A DNA stretch of 64,000 nt from Robertmurraya andreesenii. GTDB taxonomy: Bacteria; Bacillota; Bacilli; Bacillales; Cytobacillaceae. The stretch covers positions 115,342-179,341 of the forward strand of contig NZ_JAUSTU010000008.1 in assembly GCF_030813005.1 (NCBI RefSeq). Reading direction: 5' to 3'. Below are positions 42,885 through 50,950 of the stretch, piece by piece (position 1 is the first letter of the stretch; every line of letters begins with the position of its first letter). The notes below the pieces were generated by a model. That model searched no databases. It had not been told where the DNA came from and worked only from the letters and a program-made list of their open reading frames with translations. Made by a program: the position numbers and the translations under genes.

Positions 42885-44186
42885 TCATGATTTTTCCCCA
42901 AATCTCCCCTTTGAGGATTGTTGATTATTACCCTTACGAGACCAGGTTACAACCGGAATGAGGATTAAGGATAAAATTCCTCCAGCAAGTGATAATGTTT
43001 CAAAACTGGATCCAGCCACAACCATTCCTGATAAAGCTCCCCCAGAAGCCCCCGATAACGCAATTAATATATCCACCGTGCCTTGAGTTTTAGCACGTGT
43101 TGAGATTTTTGTGGAATCCACGATTAGAGCAGTCCCACTAATTAAACCAAAATTCCATCCTAATCCAAGTAAAGAAAGAGCAATGACTAAGAGAATGATT
43201 GAATCGCCTGGTGCGATTGCTGCAATAATGCCCGCTAGAAGCAACGTAGCTCCGGAAGCCATTGCCATAGCCGTTCTACCAAACCTATCAACTAGAACTC
43301 CAGTAACCAATGAAGGGAGATACATCGCCCCTATATGAAATCCAATAACAAGACCGATTGCACCCATCCCATGTCCATGATGGCTCATATGTACTGGTGT
43401 CATAGTCATAATGGCAACCATTACGATTTGAGTAAGTACCATAATTGTAGCACCAACGATAATACCTGTTTTATTTTCCACTTGATCCGTATGTGCTGAA
43501 GGTCCACTGACATTCTTTTCTTGGTTAGAAACTGTTATTGTTCTTGCTATAACCAACGGATCCGGACGAAGTAGTATAAAAAGGATAAGCCCCGCTAAGA
43601 TATATGCAACCGCTGATAAAATAAATGGACCTGCAAGCGATGGAACTCCAATGGAAAGAGCAAGATCCCCCATCACATTCACTAAGTTGGGACCTGCAAC
43701 TGCCCCAAACGTTGTTGATACCATTGCGATACTAATAGCTGTGGCTCGTTGTTTATTATTTGCTAAGTCCGTTCCAGCATAGCGGGCTTGCAAGTTTGTT
43801 GCAGTACCTGCACCATATATGAGTAAGGAAGGAAATAATAAAAACACACTATTGAAGATAGCTGCCAACACAACACCTATTGCTCCAAGTCCGCCTGTCA
43901 TAAAGCCTACCGAAAGACCCATGCGTCTTCCAAAACGGTTAGACAGTCTTCCTACAGCGAACGCTGCCCCCGCCGATCCTAATGTAAATAAGGTAGCTGG
44001 AAGACCCGCGAATGCGTTGGTCCCAAGCATTTGTTCTGCAAGCAAGGCTCCGACTGTTATTCCAGCAGCTAATCCTGCCCCACCGAACATTTGAGAAAAT
44101 ACGACTATGATTAATGTGCGTTTATATAGTTTTTTCTGTTTCTCTGGATGGTCTATATAGCTTTGGGCCAAATCAACACTAGACAT
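42885..44186 (-). CDS. MFS transporter
   Basis: A 433-aa major facilitator protein with 12 predicted helices and a central loop (about 200-215, VSNQEKNVSGPSAHTDQVEN). GRLSNRFGRRMGLSVGF and LVDRFGRTAMAMASG are the conserved loop 2-3 and 8-9 motifs. The ORF extends to 44258, but MSSVDLAQSY at 44186 with AAGAAGGTG upstream is the better start. A His-rich loop (MSHHGHGMG) is notable. Substrate unknown. Confidence 0.85.
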   Translation of the reverse strand: MSSVDLAQSYIDHPEKQKKLYKRTLIIVVFSQMFGGAGLAAGITVGALLAEQMLGTNAFAGLPATLFTLGSAGAAFAVGRLSNRFGRRMGLSVGFMTGGLGAIGVVLAAIFNSVFLLFPSLLIYGAGTATNLQARYAGTDLANNKQRATAISIAMVSTTFGAVAGPNLVNVMGDLALSIGVPSLAGPFILSAVAYILAGLILFILLRPDPLVIARTITVSNQEKNVSGPSAHTDQVENKTGIIVGATIMVLTQIVMVAIMTMTPVHMSHHGHGMGAIGLVIGFHIGAMYLPSLVTGVLVDRFGRTAMAMASGATLLLAGIIAAIAPGDSIILLVIALSLLGLGWNFGLISGTALIVDSTKISTRAKTQGTVDILIALSGASGGALSGMVVAGSSFETLSLAGGILSLILIPVVTWSRKGNNQQSSKGRFGEKS

Positions 44187-44579
44187 ATTAAACACCTTCT
44201 TCCATCCGGTTTTTAAGCTCTGAAAGCGAAAACCCATCCATACCAAAAAAATTGACATTTAAGCTTTTGGGCTTTGCAAATCTGGAATTAGCAAGCGTTC
44301 TGTTGAATAGTTGGATTATAATCGTGCTGCTCACCATTTGTCAAAGTTTTCCCACTCTTCAAAAATCAAAACTAATGTTCATGAGGTTAAAAAGGGTTAG
44401 AGCAGAATAAGTTGAAGAAGGAAAAGCAATGTTTTTTATCGAAATACCACTAAAAAGATACGAGCCCCCTTTTATTAAATGACAAGAGTGAGATAAGCGA
44501 AGAAGACTTTAATTTTACGTTTTCTATGAAGAGTTCTAAAATAAAAGGGAAGACAGCTTTTGATGAGAGGAAGAAAAGT
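44187..44579. other. Intergenic region between divergent MFS and GNAT genes
   Basis: Divergent promoters must lie here, but I found no near-consensus pair. No ORF, RNA or repeat could be supported. Confidence 0.4.
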
Positions 44580-45092
44580 ATGATTAGGGAAGCCACCCCA
44601 GAAGATTTAGAGGAAATTCTAAATATCTATAATGATGCGATTATTAACACGACTGCTGTTTACTCATACAAACCCCAAACCCTTGAAGACAGACAAGCTT
44701 GGTTTGAACAAAAGAAGGATGAAGGGTACCCCATATTAGTATTTGAACGAGATAATAAAGTGGCTGGCTTTGCGACATTCGGTCCTTTTAGAGCATGGCC
44801 AGCTTATAAATATTCCATTGAACATTCTGTTTATGTCAATAAGGAATACCGAAAAAAAGGAATTGGGACTGCTTTAATAAAAGAATTAATCTCTATTGCT
44901 ACGGAAAAAGAATATAAAACCTTTATTGCTGGAATTGATGCAGCCAATGACAAAAGTATTGCCCTGCATAAAAGCTTAGGCTTTGTTCATTCGGGCACAA
45001 TCAAAAAGGCGGGTTACAAATTCAATAGATGGCTAGACCTAGCTTTTTTTCAATTAGAACTTGACGGACCTAACAATCCTACAGAAGAATAA
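44580..45092 (+). CDS. GNAT acetyltransferase, phosphinothricin/methionine-sulfone acetyltransferase type
   Basis: A 170-aa GNAT enzyme: MIREATPEDLEEILNIYNDA, INTTAVYSYKPQTLEDRQAW, FATFGPFRAWPAYKYSIEHS, acetyl-CoA loop YRKKGIGTALIKELI, and GFVHSGTIKKAGYKFNRWLD, the pattern of Pat/YwnH-type enzymes that acetylate methionine sulfoximine-like amines. The ORF reaches 44526, but GAGGAAGAAAAGT favours the ATG at 44580. The real substrate is unknown. Confidence 0.88.
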   Translation: MIREATPEDLEEILNIYNDAIINTTAVYSYKPQTLEDRQAWFEQKKDEGYPILVFERDNKVAGFATFGPFRAWPAYKYSIEHSVYVNKEYRKKGIGTALIKELISIATEKEYKTFIAGIDAANDKSIALHKSLGFVHSGTIKKAGYKFNRWLDLAFFQLELDGPNNPTEE

Positions 45093-45129
45093 TGATATTT
45101 GTTAGCAAAAAGGTTTTGGATAACGAAAC

Positions 45130-45168
45130 ATAAGAGCAGTGGAGAAAAAATAATCCACTGCTCTTATC
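45130..45168 (+). terminator. Terminator-like hairpin after the GNAT gene
   Basis: ATAAGAGCAGTGGA and TCCACTGCTCTTAT pair perfectly over a 10-nt loop. The U-tract is poor (CGTAAC), so it may instead stabilise the 3' end. Confidence 0.65.
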
Positions 45169-45364
45169 GTAACTAAAATCTTATGTAAAATACTCAGCCC
45201 CTCTCCTTTCCGTTAGAATCTTGTCCAATTAAGAAATACATCCCCGGTCTTAGATGAAACTAAAACTCACGATTGTTCAAAGGTTAGCGGAAATATAGGA
45301 TTATAGATTGAGAATGGAAATGAGGTCTTAATCATTAAACTTATAATCGGACGGGGGAACAAAG

Positions 45365-45982
45365 GTGGAAGTATATATCATTCTTACTGATACCGGGACA
45401 TTATTTACAAAATTAATAAAGAAGTTTACAAAACAGCCATTAAATCATGCTTCTATTTCCTTTACAAAGGAATTGGACACAACATATAGCTTTGGAAGAA
45501 AACGAGCAAATAATCCCTTTAACGGTGGCTTTGTTAAGGAAGACATGAATGGAAAGTTATTTCAAAGGGCAACTTGTGCGATATACAGTTGTTCTGTTTC
45601 AGAGATTGAATATAGACAGATGAAAATGGTGGTCGAACAGTTTGAAAGGCACAAGCATTCCTATAAGTATAACTTTATTGGACTTTTCGGTGTCCTGCTA
45701 AATAAGAAAATACCAAGAAAAAGAGCCTTCTTTTGCTCTGAATTTGTCGCAACCATTTTAAGTAACGGCGGAATCGATATAAAAGGCAAACACCCCAGTG
45801 TAATTAAACCTAATGATTTGGGAGATTGTGAAGATTTTAGATTACTATACAAGGGGCAACTCCAACCTTATCTTTCTCAATATTGTTATCATTCAGCTCA
45901 AGAGATAACTCATAACACGAAGGAAAAAAGACAAATATGCAGTCTAAATTCCATTTTTCTAAAACAAACAAAGACTATTTAA
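45365..45982 (+). CDS. Papain-like (YiiX/NlpC-P60-superfamily) protein
   Basis: A 205-aa protein from a GTG start behind ACGGGGGA. LTDTGTLFTKLIKKFTKQPL then NHASISF has the conserved His, and KRAFFCSEFVATIL has the conserved Cys. This is the circularly permuted papain-like order (His before Cys) of YiiX-type NlpC/P60 proteins. These may act on amide or ester bonds of lipids or peptides; the substrate is not known. The C-terminal about 35 residues look extra. Confidence 0.78.
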   Translation: MEVYIILTDTGTLFTKLIKKFTKQPLNHASISFTKELDTTYSFGRKRANNPFNGGFVKEDMNGKLFQRATCAIYSCSVSEIEYRQMKMVVEQFERHKHSYKYNFIGLFGVLLNKKIPRKRAFFCSEFVATILSNGGIDIKGKHPSVIKPNDLGDCEDFRLLYKGQLQPYLSQYCYHSAQEITHNTKEKRQICSLNSIFLKQTKTI

Positions 45983-45987
45983 AGGGG

Positions 45988-46016
45988 AAGGGATGCTAAG
46001 GGCATCCCTTTTGTTA
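45988..46016 (+). terminator. Terminator after the papain-like gene
   Basis: AAGGGATGC and GCATCCCTT form a 9-bp stem, then TTGTTATAG. It sits between convergent genes. Confidence 0.75.
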
Positions 46017-46046
46017 TAGGTTCAGCTTTTTCAGTAAGGTGACCCA

Positions 46047-47873
46047 TTATTTTTTCAAATGGTAAGGCACCGTTGTAATGATGACATCTCTTCGGAATAG
46101 CAAGAAAGCACGAATAAGTATACTCGATTGGTTGTGAAGAATATGTTGCCATCCCTTCTTCGGTAAAAATTGAGGGATGATCACTGTTACCCCATAGTTT
46201 GCTTCACTTGCTTTATGTTGGACGATATCCACAAATTTTGTGAGTGGCTGGATGATACTTCGATACTGCGAGTGTAAAGTCACAAGCCTAACATCAGGTT
46301 GCCATTTATTCCACTTTTCCTCGAACTTTTTCTCATCTTCTCTTTCAAATGCGACATAAACAGCAATAATTTGATTCGCTGAAAGTGATTTTGCGTAATT
46401 CAAAGAGTTTTCAACCACCCGTGTGATGCCAGCGACTGGAACAATAATGACATTCCCTTCAATTGCTACTGCTGGATGATCTTCAGTAATTCTTAACTGG
46501 CTCCCAACGGCTTCATAATGATTCTTAATTCGGTGAAAGATGAACATTATTGCAGGGATGAATACCAAGACCGGCCATACTTGCGTAAATTTTGTAATAA
46601 AAAACATCCAGGTGACGATAAAGCAAATTAGAGCTCCAAGGGCATTAATAGATAGCTTTCTAACCCAATCCTTAGGCTTTTCGCGCACCCATTTTACAAC
46701 CATTCCCGTTTGGGACAAAGTGAATGGGATGAATACACCAACTGCGTATAGCGGAATGAGATGCTCGGTTTTCCCTTCAAACACAATGATTAGTAGGATG
46801 GAGCTAATCGCGAGAAAGATAATGCCATTGGAATACCCCAGTCTGTCCCCACGTATTGTAAACATCCTTGGAATAAACTTATCTTTCGCTAAATTAACCG
46901 CCAGCAACGGAAACGCTGTATACCCAGTGTTAGCAGCCAATATTAAGATTAAGGCCGTTGTGCCTTGAATGATGAAATACATGAAATTTCGTCCAAATGT
47001 TTCTTCAGCAATTTGGGAAACAACTGTAACCTTCTCACTTGGTGCAATTCCATAGTAGTAAGATAAAAATATAATCCCCGAAAATAATACTGCTAATAGC
47101 CCTCCCATAAATGTAAGAGTTTTGGCTGCATTTTTCGGAGCTGGTTCCTTAAAGTTTGGAATTGCGTTAGAAATTGCCTCAACCCCTGTTAATGCGGAAC
47201 TCCCTGATGCGAATGCTTTTAAAAGCAAGAATAGACTAATTCCTGCCACCGGAGTCCCTATCGGGGTATGCAAATTAGATGGAACCACACCAGTGGCAAT
47301 GTTAAATAGCCCCACACCAATTAAGATTAGCAGTGTCAATACAAATAAATAAACAGGATATGCTAATACAGAAGCAGATTCCGTTACTCCTCTTAAATTT
47401 AAAATCGTTAGAAGGATAACAAATATTATCGCGATTAGTACATTATGTGTATGGAGTGCAGGAAATGCTGAAGTGATCGCATCTGTACCCGCCGATACAC
47501 TTACTGCCACTGTTAAAATATAGTCAACTAACAATGAGCCACCAGCAATAAGCCCTGAATTAACCCCTAAGTTATTTTTTGACACCACATAAGCGCCGCC
47601 ACCATGAGGATAGGCAAAAATAATTTGTCGATACGATAAAATTAATGCTGTTAATAGTACCAATACTCCTATAGCGATAGGAATTGAGTACCAAAAGGCT
47701 GCGGCACTTATTGTTATTAAGACTATTAAGATTTGTTCTGGGCCGTAAGCAACAGAAGATAATGCATCTGAAGAAAGAATTGCTAATGCTTTTGTCTTAC
47801 TAAGCTTTTGTTCCCCAAGTTCTGTTGACTTTAATGGTCGACCGATTAACAGTCTTTTTACTGGATACATCAT
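46047..47873 (-). CDS. kimA: KimA-like high-affinity potassium importer
   Basis: A 608-aa APC-fold transporter with 12 helices (about 30-455) and a cytoplasmic USP-like C-terminal domain (about 465-608, NVIIVPVAGITRVVENSLNY, QIIAVYVAFEREDEKKF). SSDALSSVAYGPEQILIVL and YPHGGGAYVVSKNNLGVNSG are family signatures. Length and sequence match B. subtilis KimA (YdaO). The c-di-AMP riboswitch directly upstream is also the B. subtilis arrangement, so potassium-responsive control through c-di-AMP is expected. Confidence 0.93.
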   Translation of the reverse strand: MMYPVKRLLIGRPLKSTELGEQKLSKTKALAILSSDALSSVAYGPEQILIVLITISAAAFWYSIPIAIGVLVLLTALILSYRQIIFAYPHGGGAYVVSKNNLGVNSGLIAGGSLLVDYILTVAVSVSAGTDAITSAFPALHTHNVLIAIIFVILLTILNLRGVTESASVLAYPVYLFVLTLLILIGVGLFNIATGVVPSNLHTPIGTPVAGISLFLLLKAFASGSSALTGVEAISNAIPNFKEPAPKNAAKTLTFMGGLLAVLFSGIIFLSYYYGIAPSEKVTVVSQIAEETFGRNFMYFIIQGTTALILILAANTGYTAFPLLAVNLAKDKFIPRMFTIRGDRLGYSNGIIFLAISSILLIIVFEGKTEHLIPLYAVGVFIPFTLSQTGMVVKWVREKPKDWVRKLSINALGALICFIVTWMFFITKFTQVWPVLVFIPAIMFIFHRIKNHYEAVGSQLRITEDHPAVAIEGNVIIVPVAGITRVVENSLNYAKSLSANQIIAVYVAFEREDEKKFEEKWNKWQPDVRLVTLHSQYRSIIQPLTKFVDIVQHKASEANYGVTVIIPQFLPKKGWQHILHNQSSILIRAFLLFRRDVIITTVPYHLKK

Positions 47874-47953
47874 GTCTCACACCACCGCAAGTTTTATAAA
47901 CGTATTTTGCCCTGAAATTAAAGAATAATCTCAAAGCGAATTTTTTGAACAAA

Positions 47954-47994
47954 TAAAAAATGCCCACAAGCCATCACGAAATAGACTTGTAGAC
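47954..47994 (-). terminator. Riboswitch-controlled terminator of kimA
   Basis: On the minus strand GTCTACAAG pairs with CTTGTGGGC (9 pairs, three G-U), followed by ATTTTTTATTTG. The upstream CTTGTGGGAC at the aptamer's 3' end can pair with GTCTACAAG and so act as antiterminator. Confidence 0.85.
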
Positions 47995-48006
47995 ATTATA
48001 TTTTTT

Positions 48007-48165
48007 GTCCCACAAGTTCCACCTTCCTTCTCATCTAACGCTTACGAGGTTAGCTGTCGGATTCGGACCATTGAGTAGCCCTACCTAAAAAGGATTCACC
48101 CCTTGGATTTACTAAGAAATCCACGAAAATGGTTCCCCCGCACCTATCGGTTTCAGCGGTTTAGA
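48007..48165 (-). ncRNA. ydaO-yuaA type c-di-AMP riboswitch
   Basis: The minus strand carries the conserved blocks in order: GGGGGAACC, GTAAATCC-AA-GGGGTGAAT, TAGGTAGGGC, CCGAATCCG, GCTAACCTCGTAAGC, and AGAAGGAAGGTGGAACTTGT. These are the ydaO-class aptamer landmarks. A terminator follows, so c-di-AMP binding should reduce kimA transcription. A candidate promoter upstream is TTTACT, 17 nt, TATTAT (about 48182-48209). Confidence 0.95.
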
Positions 48166-48303
48166 AATTTGAAACTGATGTAATAATACGCCTGTGAATG
48201 GAAAAAGTAAATAATAATTTTGTATAAAAATTACGCCTTAAAAAAGGGGACTATCGGTAATGGATTTTTTACGATTGGATGATATTCATAAGGAGGATTG
48301 GAT

Positions 48304-48423
48304 TTGTTGAAAGAAAATGACCCGCTATTATCTGACGACTTTTTAGACGAATTGGCGAAGGAAATTAACCAGCAATATGGGTGGGAAAAGCCTGACCAAC
48401 CAGAAGAGGATATGAAAGAATGA
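48304..48423 (+). CDS. Small acidic protein (39 aa)
   Basis: A short ORF from TTG with AAGGAGG 7 nt upstream. The product (KENDPLLSDDFLDELAKEIN, then QQYGWEKPDQPEEDMKE) is strongly acidic, with no membrane helix. Good ribosome binding site and natural composition support it; it was too short for a 60-codon cut-off. Function unknown. Confidence 0.5.
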   Translation: MLKENDPLLSDDFLDELAKEINQQYGWEKPDQPEEDMKE

Positions 48424-48504
48424 CCCCTTTCAATTTTGTTTACCTTTAAAGCTATATTTAAAAAAACAAACTGGACACTAATCAAAAGAGATTTATATAC
48501 ATAA

Positions 48505-48526
48505 AAGACTCCCATGATGGGAGTCT
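48505..48526 (-). terminator. Terminator of the glycine-zipper gene
   Basis: AGACTCCCAT and ATGGGAGTCT form a near-perfect inverted repeat; TTTTATG follows on the minus strand. It may also end the small ORF at 48304. Confidence 0.72.
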
Positions 48527-48545
48527 AATTCAAGTTGTATTAAAA

Positions 48546-48770
48546 TTAAGTAAAAGGCTTCTCCTTTTCCTTCCGATTAGAGGCACTGTCCACTGCTTCA
48601 TCGGCACCTTCACCTGCTTTGTTGCCCATTGCACCTCCAGCAATGGCTCCCGCAACCGTGCCAATGGGACCTAATACTGAACCCACTGCACCGCCAGCAA
48701 CTGCACCAGCACCTGTTCCTAGTGCCTCCCCTGTATCAAGATCGTCTTGATTACGCTTTTTCTCAACCAT
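48546..48770 (-). CDS. Small glycine-zipper protein
   Basis: A 74-aa protein with a strong ribosome binding site (GAGGAGGTG). The middle (about 15-52) is a Gly/Ala-rich hydrophobic stretch with GxxxG repeats (GTGAGAVAGGAVGSVLGPIG, TVAGAIAGGAMGNKAGEGAD), flanked by charged ends. It would form a helical hairpin in a membrane. Such small proteins are often stress-related, but no function is established here. Confidence 0.78.
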   Translation of the reverse strand: MVEKKRNQDDLDTGEALGTGAGAVAGGAVGSVLGPIGTVAGAIAGGAMGNKAGEGADEAVDSASNRKEKEKPFT

Positions 48771-48880
48771 TTATTTCACCTCCTCGTTTGGGAAGTGTTT
48801 TTTCTAACACATCCCTTAAGAATAACATACCCTTTCTCCTAAATTCCATAATCGATTTAGCTTTTTATTTTACATATAAT

Positions 48881-48969
48881 CTAGCCCTCAATCTCCCATG
48901 CTGGGTTCCAGACTACTTCCCACAAATGGCCATCGGGATCCTGGAAGTGACCAGAATATCCACCCCAAA
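48881..48969 (-). pseudogene. Remnant of a glyoxalase/VOC-family protein (C-terminus only)
   Basis: The minus strand reads FWGGYSGHFQDPDGHLWEVV then WNPAWEIEG and stop. FxDPDGHxWEVxWNP is the C-terminal signature of VOC-superfamily proteins, with its metal-ligand Glu. Upstream the frame breaks off into a T-rich hairpin, so only about 29 codons remain. Confidence 0.72.
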
Positions 48970-48990
48970 AAGTGATAGGTTAAAGCAAAA

Positions 48991-49024
48991 AAAAGCATGA
49001 GTCCGGTTCAATACCGAGTTCATG
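48991..49024 (-). terminator. Hairpin with T-tract between the VOC remnant and the GNAT gene
   Basis: GCATGAACTCGG and CCGGACTCATGC pair imperfectly on the minus strand; TTTTTTTTGC follows. It may end transcription of the GNAT gene at 49136 and may have arisen where the VOC gene was truncated. Confidence 0.6.
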
Positions 49025-49135
49025 CTCAAGTAGCTCCCTGAATCCCTTGTCTAACTTCTTGGGTTCCGTTCAAGAACGGTCTTCAGATATACCAATACAC
49101 TTAATTGTTTCAAGTAGATTCTTTGAACAAACCCT

Positions 49136-49546
49136 CTAGCTTAACTTAGCAAATGCCACTAAAGAACCCTTGTCGCAAGATTGAAAGCCATTTTTTTCAT
49201 AAAAATGCCTCACATCCGGTGCTTCTTCGGTCAATAGAACTTTTTGACGAACATGGCTATAATTATCTAGAATTTTCTGCATCAGCTGGGTAGCAATCCC
49301 TTGATTCTGATAAGCATTTAATACAAGGATATCTTGAATATAAATAATTGTTAATCCATCACCAACAACACGAATGAGACCAACTAATTCCTCTCCATCC
49401 CAAGCGGATATAACGTCTAATGACTGTGATATCGCTTGTTTCAGAACGAGCAAATCCTTTGTATAAGCATTCCATTGTACATCATTATATAACTTTTCCA
49501 ACTGTTCTATTTTTATATTTTTACTATTATTAAAATCTATTTTCAC
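49136..49546 (-). CDS. GNAT-family N-acetyltransferase
   Basis: A 136-aa GNAT protein: LVGLIRVVGDGLTIIYIQDI, LVLNAYQNQGIATQLMQKIL (acetyl-CoA loop QNQGIA), and APDVRHFYEKNGFQSCD. It is of the YfbK/YitH-like small single-domain type. Substrate unknown. It is monocistronic. Confidence 0.85.
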   Translation of the reverse strand: MKIDFNNSKNIKIEQLEKLYNDVQWNAYTKDLLVLKQAISQSLDVISAWDGEELVGLIRVVGDGLTIIYIQDILVLNAYQNQGIATQLMQKILDNYSHVRQKVLLTEEAPDVRHFYEKNGFQSCDKGSLVAFAKLS

Positions 49547-49696
49547 TTATTTATCCTCCTCAAAAATATTATTTTGAAGAGTGATTCCATAACTTATCCA
49601 CTGTCTTATATCTCCTCTCAAACGCAAAAAAACAAATAACATCTTCTCTATGATAAACATTATTGATTTGTCGGTCAATTAAGATAATTTATCAAA

Positions 49697-50383
49697 TCAT
49701 AAAAAGAACGGGACAATAATGGGAGCAATGAGTGATGTAACAATAGCCGCGAGTCCCATTGCTACCCCTGCAATTGCTCCTTGAAGTTCCCCTTCTACCG
49801 CCGCCTGAGCCGTACCTTGACCGTGAGAGATCGTCCCAAGTGCTAGTCCCCTTGAAAGCGGGTGAGAAATCTTTGTTACATTCATGAGCCAAGGACCAAG
49901 CGCTGTACCAAGAATACCCGTCGCAACGACAAATGCCGCTGTTAAGGCGGGATCACCTCCAATAATCGAGGAAACTTCTACAGCTACAGGAACGGTTACC
50001 GATTTTACACTAACGGAAGCAATGATTTCATTAGAAAGTTTCAAAACCTTTGCCAAAATAACTGCAGAAGTAATCGTTGAAAGCGTTCCGAAAACTAAGC
50101 CAGATAATGCTGGAACACTATTTTTTTTGATAATATCCCGATTCTTATATAATGGGACGGCTAAAGCAACTGTTGCCGGCCCTAATAAAAAAGTCATAAT
50201 GTCTTTAGCCATTGTGTAGTCATCATAGTTGATGTTAAATAAAAGCAAGAGGATGATGATTAAGGTTGTACTAAAAAATACAGGTGTTGTGAACGGGGAA
50301 GGAAACCGCCTTCCAGCGATATTTGATAGCAAATAGGTTCCCACTGTGATTGCAATACTAAGCAGTGTGACGAGTACGGCCAT
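49697..50383 (-). CDS. CidB/LrgB-family membrane protein
   Basis: A 228-aa LrgB-family protein with about seven hydrophobic helices. TMAKDIMTFLLGPATVALAV, PLYKNRDIIKKN, VKSVTVPVAVEVSSIIGGDP and GLALGTISHGQGTAQAAVEG are characteristic. It overlaps the cidA-like gene. GGGGGGG 9 nt upstream supports the ATG at 50383 over 50392. CidA/CidB-LrgA/LrgB pairs influence cell lysis and export of small metabolites such as pyruvate. Confidence 0.88.
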   Translation of the reverse strand: MAVLVTLLSIAITVGTYLLSNIAGRRFPSPFTTPVFFSTTLIIILLLLFNINYDDYTMAKDIMTFLLGPATVALAVPLYKNRDIIKKNSVPALSGLVFGTLSTITSAVILAKVLKLSNEIIASVSVKSVTVPVAVEVSSIIGGDPALTAAFVVATGILGTALGPWLMNVTKISHPLSRGLALGTISHGQGTAQAAVEGELQGAIAGVAMGLAAIVTSLIAPIIVPFFL

Positions 50384-50762
50384 CTTTAACATCCCCCCCT
50401 TTTTTTACCAAGCTTTGCGAAACAAACCCTGTTACATAGAGTCCGATCACGATACTGCCGAGTAAGACAATGAAGAGGGAAATTCCACTTTTTAAAAATA
50501 GAGGGCCAAAATTCATTAACCCAACTGCAATCGGGATAAAGAAAAAGGCTAAGTGTTTGATTAGTAGTCCCGAGGCGGCCTCAATCCAACTTAACTTAAT
50601 AACACCTGTTATTAACAGGATGAATAACATAACCATTCCAATGACACTTCCCGGTACGGGTAAATGAAAGGTTTGAGCTAATAAATACCCTAACTCATTA
50701 ATGAGCCAAAGAAAGAATAATTGGATAGCTATCAAAATTGTTTTTTTAACATGTAAACTCAT
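50358..50762 (-). CDS. CidA/LrgA-family holin-like protein
   Basis: A 134-aa LrgA/CidA-type protein with four helices: ELGYLLAQTFHLPVPGSVIG, MVMLFILLITGVIKLSWIEA, LLIKHLAFFFIPIAVGLMNF. The PxPGSVIGM motif is diagnostic. The C-terminal tail is charged (KKGGDVKDGRTRHTA). It is the first gene of the pair and overlaps cidB by 26 nt. No LytR or CidR regulator is adjacent. Confidence 0.87.
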   Translation of the reverse strand: MSLHVKKTILIAIQLFFLWLINELGYLLAQTFHLPVPGSVIGMVMLFILLITGVIKLSWIEAASGLLIKHLAFFFIPIAVGLMNFGPLFLKSGISLFIVLLGSIVIGLYVTGFVSQSLVKKGGDVKDGRTRHTA

Positions 50763-50872
50763 AAGATGTCCCCTTTTGATATTATCTTAGAATAACAGTA
50801 GTATAACATAAAAAATTTCAAGGCCTTGTCAGGTGGATATTGGTGTTGTTGTTAAAAAAAGTGTGCAGAGTG

Positions 50873-50905
50873 AAGAAAAGAGTATTAGCAAAATCGCTAA
50901 TACTC
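50873..50905 (-). terminator. Terminator of the MFS gene at 50951
   Basis: GAGTATTAGC and GCTAATACTC form a perfect 10-bp stem with a 6-nt loop, then TTTTCTTC on the minus strand. Confidence 0.82.
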
Positions 50906-50910
50906 TTATT

Positions 50911-50930
50911 GTGATTGGAATTCCAATCAC
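50911..50930. repeat. 20-bp perfect palindrome
   Basis: GTGATTGGAATTCCAATCAC reads the same on both strands. It lies between the stop of the MFS gene and its terminator. Confidence 0.85.
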
Positions 50931-50950
50931 TACAATTTTGATAAATCTCT

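Noticed and set aside
46540..46968. 142-codon plus-strand ORF opposite kimA
   Set aside because: Antisense shadow of a well-conserved transporter gene, with no ribosome binding site and no recognisable domain.
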